DNA of 34,589 bases from IMG/VR virus record IMGVR_UViG_3300014933_000057, positions 1 to 34,589 of that record, one strand, 5' to 3'. This document shows positions 15,397 through 24,131 of this stretch, piece after piece (position 1 is the stretch's first letter; every line of letters starts with the position of its first letter). Made by a program: the position numbers and the translations under genes. The stretch is from a virus. Below the pieces are notes generated by a model. That model ran no database searches, was not told the origin of the DNA, and saw nothing but the letters and a program-made list of their open reading frames with translations.

Positions 15397-17592
15397 ATGC
15401 CTGATTTTGGATTTGTAGGGCCATCTTATGAAGCCCCATCTATTTATCAGGACGATCAAGAGTGTATTAATTTTCGTCCTGAAATTGACCCATTAAAACA
15501 ACCTGGGCAATATGGAGTAATTGCGCTTTATCCAACACCTGGATTAGTTACTAAAGTAACTTTAAATCCAGCGGAAGTGCGTGGAATGTGCAATTTGACC
15601 GGCGGTCAATACATGGTGGTGGTTTGCGGTGGCTATGTTTATCTTTTAACTGCAAATTTAACGCCTACATTAATTGGACAATTAAATACCAGTACGGGTT
15701 TAGTTGGCATTAAAGATAATAGCCAAAACGTAATGATTACGGATGGTGCATATCGCTATACATGGCGTATTTCTAATCCATCTTCAGCACAATTTATTGG
15801 AACTGTTTCAGGCACTACGTTAACTGTAACGTTGATGAAATCAGGAACAATTGCGGCCGGCCAGCAATTATTTGGTGCTGGTGTTGCGCCTGAAACAGTT
15901 ATTACCGCACTAGGTAGCGGAACCGGTGGAGTAGGTACTTACACTATCAATAATAGCCAAACCATATCTTCTGAAACCTTTAATTCGGCGGCCGTAGCGG
16001 CACAAATTACTGGATCAATTTCAGGAACCGTATTAACGGTAACTGCCGTAGCCAATGGCACTTTATACCCAGGACAAACTATTCAAGGTGTTGGCGTAAC
16101 CGCTGGAACAGTTATAACTGCCCTTGGTGGCTCTGCCGCTATTAGTTATAGCATTACTGCGGCTGGCACCGGATATGCCGTTGGTGACACGATTACCGTA
16201 GTTGGTGGTATTTATAACCAACAAACAACTTATACAGTAGCTTCAATTGGTGGTAGCGGTGCCGTAACCGGATTGACCGTGGTTAATTATGGTGTTTATA
16301 CAGTAGTTCCAGGAACTCCATCATCCACGACAACTAGCGGTAATGGTACAGGGCTAACACTTACGTTAACTTTTGGTACTGGTACAGGCGGTACTGGAAC
16401 TTATGTAGTTAGCGCATCCCAAACAGTTTCTTCTAAAACCCTTTATGCGCTGAATTTTAGCGTTTTGCCATCTTCTGATGGCGCATTTAGTGGTGCAGAC
16501 GTAGTTGACGTTGTTGATAACTATTTTGTTTATAACCGCCCTGGAACCCAACAATGGGGTTCTTCTAACATTCTTTCGCCTATTTCTTCACAATTGGCTT
16601 TCAGTTCAAAGGATGGCGCACCGGATAACCTAGTTTCTATGATTGTTGATCATAGGGAAGTATATTTATTGGGTGAAACTTCTTCCGAGGTATGGGTAGA
16701 TTCAGGGCTTTTCCCATTCGCCTTTCAACGTATCCCTGGAACTTCAACCCAGCATGGTATTGCGGCCAAGTTTTCAATAGCCCGTTTAGGCAATTCTTTT
16801 GCTTATTTAAGTAAAAATATCCGTGGTGACGGCCAAGTAATGATGATGCAAGGGTACATTCCTACCCGCATTTCAAACCATGCCGTAGAACAAAGCATTG
16901 AAGGCGCACCAATTGAGGATGCACGGGCATGGACTTACCTTATTGAAGGCCATGAAGTTTATGTAATTAGCTTCCCAGGGCTTGATTTAACCTGGGCTTA
17001 TGATATTGCTAGTGGTATGTGGCATAAATGGCTTTGGATTGATAATCAAAACGTTTTCCATCGTCATCGTGGCAATTGCCATGCTCACTTTCAAAACATG
17101 AATTTGGTAGGCGATTGGGAAAATGGTCAAATTTATATGCTTGATCCCAACACTTACACAGATAGTGGCCAAGAAATCCGTAGGGTTCGCCGTGCGCCGC
17201 ACTTGGTAAGCGACTTCCAACGTCAATATTTTTCAGAATTGCAAATTTTATTTCAGCCTGGCGTTGGTTTAGAAGGCAATATTACTGGATCAACTAGCCC
17301 TACAAATGCCGTAGCTGGAATAGCTATTGCTGGCGTAGCGGTGGCTGGAAAAGCAACAATTGCTACTTTAGGAGCAAATCCACAAGCCATGTTGCGTTGG
17401 TCAAATGATGGCGGTTCTACATGGTCAAATGAGCATTGGACAAGTATTGGCGTTCAAGGCCGATACAAAAATCGTGCAATTTGGCGTAGATTAGGCATGG
17501 CACGTGACCGCATTTTTGAAGTAGTGGTTACTGATCCAATTAAGGCCGTTATTGTGGCCGCAAACCTTAAAGCTGAAGCTGGGGATAATTAA
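15397..17592 (+). CDS. Tail hub protein / DNA stabilisation protein, P22 gp10-like
   Basis: A 731-residue protein (P22 gp10 is 472). The core opens DFGFVGPSYEAPSIYQDDQECINF and continues with LYPTPGL, then HREVYLLGETSSEVWVDSG, IARLGNSFAYLSKNIRGDG and GMWHKWLWIDN, matching the gp10 beta-propeller-like family. About 220 extra residues lie in a block at residues ~132-351. This is two copies of a GTVSGTTLTVT-type beta module, the second itself interrupted by another domain. gp10 forms the hexameric tail hub below gp4 and carries the receptor-binding spikes. Its stop overlaps the next start by one base. Confidence 0.85.
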   Translation: MPDFGFVGPSYEAPSIYQDDQECINFRPEIDPLKQPGQYGVIALYPTPGLVTKVTLNPAEVRGMCNLTGGQYMVVVCGGYVYLLTANLTPTLIGQLNTSTGLVGIKDNSQNVMITDGAYRYTWRISNPSSAQFIGTVSGTTLTVTLMKSGTIAAGQQLFGAGVAPETVITALGSGTGGVGTYTINNSQTISSETFNSAAVAAQITGSISGTVLTVTAVANGTLYPGQTIQGVGVTAGTVITALGGSAAISYSITAAGTGYAVGDTITVVGGIYNQQTTYTVASIGGSGAVTGLTVVNYGVYTVVPGTPSSTTTSGNGTGLTLTLTFGTGTGGTGTYVVSASQTVSSKTLYALNFSVLPSSDGAFSGADVVDVVDNYFVYNRPGTQQWGSSNILSPISSQLAFSSKDGAPDNLVSMIVDHREVYLLGETSSEVWVDSGLFPFAFQRIPGTSTQHGIAAKFSIARLGNSFAYLSKNIRGDGQVMMMQGYIPTRISNHAVEQSIEGAPIEDARAWTYLIEGHEVYVISFPGLDLTWAYDIASGMWHKWLWIDNQNVFHRHRGNCHAHFQNMNLVGDWENGQIYMLDPNTYTDSGQEIRRVRRAPHLVSDFQRQYFSELQILFQPGVGLEGNITGSTSPTNAVAGIAIAGVAVAGKATIATLGANPQAMLRWSNDGGSTWSNEHWTSIGVQGRYKNRAIWRRLGMARDRIFEVVVTDPIKAVIVAANLKAEAGDN
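15790..15990 (+). repeat. Inserted beta module, copy 2 (in gp10-like gene)
   Basis: Encodes FIGTVSGTTLTVTLMKSGTI, then GAGVAPETVITALGSGTGG and VGTYTINNSQTISSETF. It is a complete uninterrupted copy and the reference for the split third copy that follows. Confidence 0.75.
16000..16449 (+). repeat. Inserted beta module, copy 3, split by a nested domain
   Basis: The first half (16000-16128) encodes ITGSISGTVLTVTAVANGTL to TVITALG. The second half (16375-16449) encodes GTGTGGTGTYVVSASQTVSS and KTLYA. Between them, 16129-16374 encodes a different ~82-residue domain containing GTGYAVGDTITVVGG and GGSGAVTGLTVVNYGVYT. Confidence 0.75.
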
Positions 17593-17846
17593 TGGCAAAC
17601 GCACCAGGATCACAGGGTGGAATTTGGACTTCTAGTCAAAATAATCCATATCCACAATCAGAATTTTTAGATGGTCAAACTAAACGACCAACTAGGGCGT
17701 GGCAACAATATTTGTTAAATTTGCTAAACTTTACTTCAGCTACTACTGCGACTAAAGGTGCGGCAACTTTGCCAGCTAATCCAGTAGGATTTATTAACAT
17801 TACCGTTAATGGCCAACCTTACAAAGTACCCTATTACAACCCATGA
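17592..17846 (+). CDS. Hypothetical small tail or virion protein
   Basis: An 84-residue protein starting at a TAATG overlap with the gp10-like stop. The visible segments are an N-terminal Gly/Asn/Gln-rich stretch, a helical block with RAWQQYLLNLLNF, and a C-terminal strand FINITVNGQPYKVPYYNP. The same layout occurs in small proteins following gp10-like genes. It occupies the position of the P22 tail needle gp26, but is far too short and lacks heptads, so I do not call it a needle. Confidence 0.6.
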   Translation: MANAPGSQGGIWTSSQNNPYPQSEFLDGQTKRPTRAWQQYLLNLLNFTSATTATKGAATLPANPVGFINITVNGQPYKVPYYNP

Positions 17847-18319
17847 GTGAAATTATTGAACAATTGGCAAAAAGTATTCCTGACCGAAATCAAATTGACC
17901 GGTTACAGGCTGAAATATCAGATATGCTACAAGCTGACGGCATGATTACTGATCATTTTTTTGCTGATGGAATGTATAGCCGCCGGGTGTTTAGAAAAGC
18001 TGGAACATTAATAGTTGGAAAAGTGCATAAAAAGGATCATTTTTTTATTTGCACAAAAGGTGAAATTATTGCTTGGACAGAAAAGGGTATGAAAAAGCTA
18101 TCTGCCGGCGATATAATTGAGTGCAAACAAGGTACAAAAAGGGTTACTTTGGCTACTATGGATTCTATTGGGACAACCGTACATAGGACGGATAAAACTG
18201 ATTTAGATGATATTGAAGTCGAATTAATTGAACCTGACGAAAAAGCCCTTTTTGATTCCGGTAATAAGCTGAAAGATTGGGCATTAGAACTTCAGCAAAA
18301 TTTATTAAAAGGGAGTTGA
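17843..18319 (+). CDS. Cupin-fold-like phage protein
   Basis: A 158-residue protein starting at an ATGA overlap. Residues about 40-115 (RRVFRKAGTLIVGKVHKKDH, then FFICTKGEIIAWTEKGMKKLSAGD and GTKRVTLATMDSIG) follow the beta-barrel rhythm of a small cupin / RmlC-like jelly roll, with His-rich positions in the first cupin-like motif. The N-terminus is helical and the C-terminus ends in a helix. Similar cupin proteins lie among podovirus tail and ejection genes with unknown role. Metal binding is possible but not established. Confidence 0.65.
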   Translation: MSEIIEQLAKSIPDRNQIDRLQAEISDMLQADGMITDHFFADGMYSRRVFRKAGTLIVGKVHKKDHFFICTKGEIIAWTEKGMKKLSAGDIIECKQGTKRVTLATMDSIGTTVHRTDKTDLDDIEVELIEPDEKALFDSGNKLKDWALELQQNLLKGS

Positions 18320-18320
18320 T

Positions 18321-18983
18321 ATGTCATTCGTAGCCGCCGCCGTAGTTGTTGGGGGAGCAACCCTAGCTGGGGCATATATGTCATCCCAGGCCGCTGGAAA
18401 AGCTGGCCAACAATATGCTGATTCCGCTGGTCAAGGACTTGCTTATAACCGTGAAATGTTTAATACGGTTAATGAACAAAATGCGCCATATAGAACATTA
18501 GGTGAAGCTGGGGCAAAAAGTTATCAGCAATTATTAGATAGTGGCTATTTAACTGCCCAACCTTCAATGAATGATTTAACGTCATTAATGCCAAACTATA
18601 AATTTGGACTGCAACAAGGAATGGGCCAATTTAATGCCGGAATTAATGCTGGTGGTGGCGCAGTAAGCGGTAATGCTATTCAAGGTGGCCAACAATTTGC
18701 CCAAGATTATGCACAAAATTCATTATTAAATGCTTTTAATATGTATCAAACTAACCGTTCTAATGTTGCAAGTAACGTTGGTGCCGCTACTGGATTTGGA
18801 TTAAATGCCAATCAAATTGGTGCCGGGGCCGCAAGCGGAACTGCTTCAAATGCTTCTAATTTGTTATCAAGCATTGGTAATGCACAAGCACAAGCAACAA
18901 TGGGCCAAGCAAATGCTTGGACTAGCGGATTAAACAATATTAGTAACTATGCCATGTTATATGGCTTGAAAAAGATGGGTTAA
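18321..18983 (+). CDS. DNA ejection protein, P22 gp7-like
   Basis: A 220-residue protein, the first of three consecutive virion ejection-protein candidates. The N-terminus is a hydrophobic Ala/Gly-rich segment (FVAAAVVVGGATLAGAYMSS), able to insert into membranes. It is followed by NAPYRTLGEAGAKSYQQLLDSG and PNYKFGLQQGMGQFNAGINAGGG, a pattern shared by many gp7-like DNA transfer proteins. The C-terminus is Ala/Asn/Gln-rich. In P22, gp7, gp20 and gp16 leave the capsid before DNA and build a conduit across the cell envelope. Assigned from pattern, size and order. Confidence 0.75.
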   Translation: MSFVAAAVVVGGATLAGAYMSSQAAGKAGQQYADSAGQGLAYNREMFNTVNEQNAPYRTLGEAGAKSYQQLLDSGYLTAQPSMNDLTSLMPNYKFGLQQGMGQFNAGINAGGGAVSGNAIQGGQQFAQDYAQNSLLNAFNMYQTNRSNVASNVGAATGFGLNANQIGAGAASGTASNASNLLSSIGNAQAQATMGQANAWTSGLNNISNYAMLYGLKKMG

Positions 18984-18985
18984 TT

Positions 18986-20425
18986 ATGGCCGCACAATTT
19001 ACCGCAGATTTAAACCCTAAAAGTCAGGGAACAAGTTTAGCTGATATGCTAAAAATGTCTTATATGGCATCCCAAGGTGATGTTGCCGCCGCTGAAGCGC
19101 AAAAAGCAAGGCAAGCCGCAACAGAACAAAAAGTTTATCAAGGGTTTATGAGTGACCCTAAAAATTGGCAAACACCTGATGGCGATATTGATATTGATAA
19201 GGTAAATTCCGTATTGCCGGTTATTGCCCCATTAACTGGTGCCGAATATGCTGGAAAGCTTAATGCATTGCACAAAAACAATACTGAAGCCCGTGATGCA
19301 AAATTAGGATTTGATCAAAAAGAACGTGGCGTAGTAGGTTCCGTTTATTCTTCATTGGCTTATGCTGGCGTTCAAGACCCAGGCGTTTATGCACAAGCTT
19401 TGAATAATCTTAAAGATCAATTCCCAAATAGCAAAAATATTCATCGCTATGCTGATGCCGCTATTGGCAATCTATCTATGTCACCGGCCGGCCCTAATCT
19501 GCCTAAAATTGCATTGCAAACGGCTAATCAATTGTTGACCCCAGCCCAGCAATATGAACAATTTGCGCCAAAAGCTTCTATGTCAGAAATTGGCGGTCAA
19601 AAAGTTGGCGTTATCACCCAGCCATCCGTTGCCGGAAGTCAGCCATCCGTATCAACTACTCCATTAGGTGGCGGTCAACCTGGATCAGCCCCAGGAAGTG
19701 CGGCACCGGCTACTGAAAAACCAATGCCTAAATTAATTCAGGAAGATACTGGATTAAGCTACACCGGGCCAATGAACCCAATGAACTTGAATAAGTTCCA
19801 AGAAGAAGCTTACGCAAAAGGAAAAACAAACGTAACTGAAGCCAATATGACTGTTAAAGGCGTAAAAGACCTTCAACAAGCCGTGCGTAAAGTTGAAGAT
19901 TACTTGACAAGCGCAAGCGGATCAAAAGGCTTCCAAATGATTCAACAGGGTGGCAAATGGATTTTGCCTAACCCTGAATTGGATTCTTTGGTTAAGAACT
20001 TGGCACAAGTGCAAGCACGTAATGCTTCTATTATGGGATTGGATAAGACTGATTCTTCACGTGAACTTAATGCCAAACTTTCCGGTAGCGAAAAAATTGC
20101 ACCGGATGCACTTGCTGGCGTTATGCAACAAGTTAAAGCTGAAGCTAATGCGGCAGAACTTTACACCGCTGGACTTAATAAGTTTGTTGAAAAACGTGGT
20201 GACGTTAACGGTTACATTCAACAACAAAAATTCCAAAACAAATGGGCAGAACATTACGACCCACGTATTTTCCAAATTGATAATATTGCTCAATCCAAGT
20301 TGCCTGAACCTGAAAAACAAGCGAAAATTGATCAAATTACTGGGAAAATGTCGGAATCAGAGTTTAAGAAATATAAACAAGATGCCGTCACTATCCATCG
20401 TTTAGCTAAAGGTTTATATCAATAA
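18986..20425 (+). CDS. DNA ejection protein, P22 gp20-like
   Basis: A 479-residue protein (P22 gp20 is 471) in the second ejection position, 2 bases after the first. It is helical and Gln/Ala/Lys-rich: N-terminal MLKMSYMASQGDVAAAEAQKA, a central Pro/Gly/Ser-rich linker around residues 205-255, and a helical C-terminal half containing LAQVQARNASIMGLDKTDSS. No enzyme motif is visible. Its stop overlaps the next start by one base (TAATG), suggesting coupled synthesis of ejection components in fixed ratio. Confidence 0.65.
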   Translation: MAAQFTADLNPKSQGTSLADMLKMSYMASQGDVAAAEAQKARQAATEQKVYQGFMSDPKNWQTPDGDIDIDKVNSVLPVIAPLTGAEYAGKLNALHKNNTEARDAKLGFDQKERGVVGSVYSSLAYAGVQDPGVYAQALNNLKDQFPNSKNIHRYADAAIGNLSMSPAGPNLPKIALQTANQLLTPAQQYEQFAPKASMSEIGGQKVGVITQPSVAGSQPSVSTTPLGGGQPGSAPGSAAPATEKPMPKLIQEDTGLSYTGPMNPMNLNKFQEEAYAKGKTNVTEANMTVKGVKDLQQAVRKVEDYLTSASGSKGFQMIQQGGKWILPNPELDSLVKNLAQVQARNASIMGLDKTDSSRELNAKLSGSEKIAPDALAGVMQQVKAEANAAELYTAGLNKFVEKRGDVNGYIQQQKFQNKWAEHYDPRIFQIDNIAQSKLPEPEKQAKIDQITGKMSESEFKKYKQDAVTIHRLAKGLYQ

Positions 20426-22818
20426 TGGCCGACACTACTTATGATGAGGAATTAGACCTTGTTCCAGGGCTTAAATACCTAAAGAATAAGTTTGTCAGCG
20501 TTATGGCCGCACCAAAAGAATTGGATAATGCGCCGGCTATCCCATTGGGAAAAATAGATACAGAACGTTTAAATCCCGATCTTAAAGAACGAATTGATTT
20601 GGCGGCACGTGATTGGCTTGCTAATAAGGAATTAAACCCAAAAGGCGAAGCTTTTCCTATTACTAGCGGATTTAGAACAACGCCAGCACAAGCAAACCTG
20701 TTTGCTAATCGTGCCAGCAACCCTAATTTAGTAGCCCCACCTGGTTATAGTACGCACGAAAAAGGCATGGGCGTTGATATTCTTGGCCACGTTCCCGACA
20801 CGTTTTTGGCCAATTATGGTTTGCATCGTCCTTATGGTTCAAAAGACCCAGTTCACGTAGAAATTAATCCAAAAGCATCTTGGGCACGTCCTGATATGGA
20901 TTTTACTGATGATCAAGGCGTGGACGTTCCAGGATCGCAATATACAAGCCGCCAAGGCGTTTATACGCCAACTACACGTGAAACTATCAACCAACAATTT
21001 ACTGGCCTTGGGCGTGATTTAGGCAGTTCTGATTACTGGACTAAAACATTACCTAAACAAGCCGCCGCATTGGCTGACGTAACTTATGGCACTTTGCCAG
21101 CGGCCGCTAAATTTGTAGGCGAACCGTTTGCCAAACTGATTGATAAAGTAGGTGGAACAACTGCCGCTACTGAAGCCTTGGATAAGATTACCCAGTTTGC
21201 TGATCGTCCTATTGGTAAAGCTTTTGGCATTACTAATGATCCAGCCTATAACGCAGAAGCCGCTAATCGTTTTATGAATTTTGTTGGCGAAAACATGGAT
21301 AAAGGCGCAGATTACATTGCCAAGGAAACTGGCTTACCTAAATCTGATGTAGCCTGGTTTATGAACGCCGCCGCTATTAAGGCCGCACCAACCGTAGCCC
21401 GTGGCGTTAAAGCTGGTGTAGAAGCTGGCGCACAAATATTGCCTAAAGCTGGTGAACAGTTAAAAGGTCAATTTGAAGCGGCTAAAGGTGCTATTCAAGA
21501 AAAAATTCCTTCACTTAAATCTGAAGAAAATCCTAATCTGCGTAGCGTAGGTGCCGCTGAATTAAGTGCCGGTCAACTGCGCCAGGCTAAAGCACGTGAA
21601 TTGCTTGATCCGATTGAATTATCCCGTGATCAATACACCCGTAATTTTAAAGACGTTAATTGGGCACGTGAAAAAGCCAAGGATGCTGAAACTGGCGAAC
21701 CATTACGTCAAAAGTACGCCCAAGACAATGCCAAGCTTATTAACAATCTTGATCTTGAAATTCAATCCACCGGTGCCCAAAAAACAGGCATTGAACGTGG
21801 TCAACTTGGCCAAGAACTTAATGACGTTGTTGCAAACTACCAAAAGAATCGTTATCAGCAAGTTAAAGATGCATATACTGCCGCTGATACCGCCGGCGAA
21901 ACATTACAAACCGTGCCGTACAAGCCAGTATTAGATTACATTGAAAACATTAAGGCAAAACGCCCTACTCAATACGATCAGAACCCTATTTTGAAGATGG
22001 TGGAAGAAGATTTGAAGGCAAATGATCCTGGTAAAACTGGTGCCATCAATCTACGTCAATACGAAGATATTAAGCAACTTATTAATGCTGAAACTGAATA
22101 CGGCACTTCTAATGGTTTTCACGGTAGCAAGATTCGTTCTACTATTGAAGAAGCCACTAAAGATGCCGGCGGTCAACTGTATAAAGAAGCCCGTTCACTC
22201 AATAGCCAATACATGAAACAGTTTGAGGAAAATCCAGCTATTCGTGATATTACTGCTATCAAAAAAGGTACAACTGAACGAAAAATAGCTATTGAAGAAT
22301 TAGTTGAAAATTCAATGCTAAAAGGCCCTAAATCTAGGGTAGAAGAATTATTTAAGACTTTGGATGAAGCTGGCCCTGAAGGTCAAGCTATGATCAATGA
22401 ATTGCGTGGTGTTGTTGCTGAACAAATCCGTAATGAAGCCGTAAAAGGTGTTGGCCGTGATATTAATGGCAATCCTATTGTTAGCCCTACTGGCCTAAAT
22501 AACATCGTTCAAAAACTGGATAAATCCGGCAAGCTTGATCTTATTTTTGGCAAAAAAGGCGCAGAACGTTACAGAACATTAAATGATGTAGTAATTGACG
22601 TTAAAACCGTGCCCGAAGGTTCAGTAAACTATTCCGGTACTGCGGCTGGTTTAAAGAATATGGCGGCGCAAATAGCGACTGATGTGGCAACTTCTGCACT
22701 TACTGGCGTTCCAGCACCAATTACAACCGTTGGTACTTTACTTTATAAGCACCGCAAAAACAAACAAGAACTAAATAAAATTAGTGAATTTATTAATTAC
22801 GGCAAGGAAAAACCATAA
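20425..22818 (+). CDS. DNA ejection protein (gp16 position) with N-terminal M15 murein peptidase domain
   Basis: A 797-residue protein in the third ejection position (P22 gp16 is 609). Residues about 45-150 form a VanY/peptidase M15-type domain: SGFRTTPAQANLF (81-93), STHEKGMGVD (109-118) giving the zinc ligands His111 and Asp118, and KDPVHVE (140-146) giving His144 with Asp141 in the place of the catalytic Glu of ExxH. These enzymes cut peptidoglycan peptide stems. The rest is long alpha-helical (for example DLEIQSTGAQKTGIERGQLG), and a hydrophobic patch occurs near residues 740-770. It probably makes a hole in the murein during DNA entry. The fusion of this domain to an ejection protein is inferred from order. 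Confidence 0.78.
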   Translation: MADTTYDEELDLVPGLKYLKNKFVSVMAAPKELDNAPAIPLGKIDTERLNPDLKERIDLAARDWLANKELNPKGEAFPITSGFRTTPAQANLFANRASNPNLVAPPGYSTHEKGMGVDILGHVPDTFLANYGLHRPYGSKDPVHVEINPKASWARPDMDFTDDQGVDVPGSQYTSRQGVYTPTTRETINQQFTGLGRDLGSSDYWTKTLPKQAAALADVTYGTLPAAAKFVGEPFAKLIDKVGGTTAATEALDKITQFADRPIGKAFGITNDPAYNAEAANRFMNFVGENMDKGADYIAKETGLPKSDVAWFMNAAAIKAAPTVARGVKAGVEAGAQILPKAGEQLKGQFEAAKGAIQEKIPSLKSEENPNLRSVGAAELSAGQLRQAKARELLDPIELSRDQYTRNFKDVNWAREKAKDAETGEPLRQKYAQDNAKLINNLDLEIQSTGAQKTGIERGQLGQELNDVVANYQKNRYQQVKDAYTAADTAGETLQTVPYKPVLDYIENIKAKRPTQYDQNPILKMVEEDLKANDPGKTGAINLRQYEDIKQLINAETEYGTSNGFHGSKIRSTIEEATKDAGGQLYKEARSLNSQYMKQFEENPAIRDITAIKKGTTERKIAIEELVENSMLKGPKSRVEELFKTLDEAGPEGQAMINELRGVVAEQIRNEAVKGVGRDINGNPIVSPTGLNNIVQKLDKSGKLDLIFGKKGAERYRTLNDVVIDVKTVPEGSVNYSGTAAGLKNMAAQIATDVATSALTGVPAPITTVGTLLYKHRKNKQELNKISEFINYGKEKP

Positions 22819-23528
22819 TGGCATCCGTTCTTCTATCCCCAGTTGGCAACGGCCAACAATTTTTTGACAATAGCGGTGCGCCATTATCAGGTGGTTTGAT
22901 TTATACATATCAAGCCGGTTCTAGCACTCCATTGACTACTTACACGGATGTAAACGGTTTAATTGCCAATACCAATCCGATTGTTTTAGATTCTGCTGGC
23001 CGTTCTGCTAATGAAATTTGGATGCAAACTGGTTATACCTACAAGTTTGTCATTTTGACTTCTACCGGTACTATTTTGCAAAGTTTAGATAATCTTTATC
23101 CTATTTTGCAAAATCCTAATGGATCGGGCGCAACCATTCCGGCTGGCTTAATTGCTATTTGGTCAGGTTCTACTGGTTCTATTCCGGCTGGCTGGACTTT
23201 ATGTAACGGCACAAACGGAACCCCTGATTTACGTAATAGCTTTATTTTAGGTGCCGGATCAACTTATTCAGTAGGTCAAACTGGCGGTTCTGCTGATGCA
23301 ATTGTTGTTAGCCATACTCATAGCGTTACTGATCCTGGCCACGTTCATAATGCAACTTCTAGTGGAACCGGTACATTAATTAATGATGCCGCCAGCGGCG
23401 CAACTGGCGCAAGCACTTCAACAACTGCTTCTGCCGTAACTGGTATCAGTATTCAATCTGCTGGTACTAGCGGTACAAACGCAAATCTGCCACCATACTA
23501 CGCATTAGCGTTCATTATGAAAACTTAA
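22818..23528 (+). CDS. Tail fibre/spike protein with head-binding-like N-terminus and collar domain
   Basis: A 236-residue protein. Residues 5-65 (SPVGNGQQFFDNSGAPLSGG, then IYTYQAGSSTPLTTYTD and NPIVLDSAGRSANEIWM) match the N-terminal attachment domain of P22-type tailspikes. Residues about 108-155 (IPAGLIAIWSGSTGSIPAGW, TLCNGTNGTPDLRNSFILGAG) are a phage tail collar domain. The end, with HTHSVTDPGHVHN and NLPPYYALAFIMKT, completes the collar-type receptor-binding fold, where paired histidines bind metal in related fibres. It is probably mounted on the tail hub. It overlaps both neighbours by one base. Confidence 0.82.
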   Translation: MASVLLSPVGNGQQFFDNSGAPLSGGLIYTYQAGSSTPLTTYTDVNGLIANTNPIVLDSAGRSANEIWMQTGYTYKFVILTSTGTILQSLDNLYPILQNPNGSGATIPAGLIAIWSGSTGSIPAGWTLCNGTNGTPDLRNSFILGAGSTYSVGQTGGSADAIVVSHTHSVTDPGHVHNATSSGTGTLINDAASGATGASTSTTASAVTGISIQSAGTSGTNANLPPYYALAFIMKT

Positions 23529-23539
23529 TGGGAATGATT

Positions 23540-23770
23540 ATGGCGTTTGAAATTGATCCGGTGAAATACGGCGTACTTTGGCAAAAAGTTGAAGATTACG
23601 AAAAAAAATTTGATTCAATGGAAAAAAAGATTGACAAAATGGAAGCCCAGCTTGAAAAGCTTGTTGGCCTTGCAGATCAATCTAGAGGTGGCTTTTGGGC
23701 TGGAATGATGATTGTTTCAGCATTAAGCACTTTGGTAGGCTGGGCAGTTCATTGGTTTAACGGAAAATAA
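23540..23770 (+). CDS. Coiled-coil membrane protein, possible holin or lysis regulator
   Basis: A 76-residue protein. I choose the ATG at 23540 (AFEIDPVKYG) because GGGA is 6 bases upstream; two in-frame ATGs at 23528 and 23534 add four residues. Residues ~10-45 are a heptad-rich coiled coil (WQKVEDYEKKFDSMEKKIDK), and residues ~52-73 are one transmembrane helix (GGFWAGMMIVSALSTLVGWAV). This layout resembles XhlA-type holin partners. It opens the lysis cassette. Confidence 0.65.
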   Translation: MAFEIDPVKYGVLWQKVEDYEKKFDSMEKKIDKMEAQLEKLVGLADQSRGGFWAGMMIVSALSTLVGWAVHWFNGK

Positions 23771-23771
23771 T

Positions 23772-24131
23772 ATGGAACAACAAACATATATTGAATCGGC
23801 AAAAGAAGTAGCCGGTAAAGCTATTGGCCGTCATGGCCTTATTTATATAACCATTATTGTAGCTATGGGTGTTGGGGCTTCAGTAGTGTTAGAAGAAGGC
23901 AAAATGGCCGCAGTAATGGGTTTATTAGGCGCATCATTGACTGCTCTTATATCTATGCTTAATGGTGTAGCCGGTGCCAATCCAAAGCAAGAAAAGCCTG
24001 AATTTGAAATTATGAAAGAACTTATTCACCGTTTAGATGGTATGGCTGACCGTGATCCAATGAGTGTTCAAGTTGAAGGCGATAAAGTAATTGTCAAAAA
24101 AGGCGAACATCAAACTACGGTAGACAGATGA
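23772..24131 (+). CDS. Two-helix membrane protein of the lysis cassette
   Basis: A 119-residue protein with two adjacent hydrophobic segments (GLIYITIIVAMGVGASVVL and MAAVMGLLGASLTALISML), then a charged cytoplasmic-type tail. It could be a class II holin or an antiholin. It lies 1 base after the previous gene and shares ATGA with the next. The assignment is from topology and context only. Confidence 0.6.
   Translation: MEQQTYIESAKEVAGKAIGRHGLIYITIIVAMGVGASVVLEEGKMAAVMGLLGASLTALISMLNGVAGANPKQEKPEFEIMKELIHRLDGMADRDPMSVQVEGDKVIVKKGEHQTTVDR

Noticed and set aside
17592-17846. Tail needle (P22 gp26-like)
   Set aside because: Right position but only 84 residues and no coiled-coil heptads.
19950-20405. 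151-residue frame inside the gp20-like gene
   Set aside because: Out-of-frame shadow of a continuous coding gene; no ribosome site and unnatural composition.
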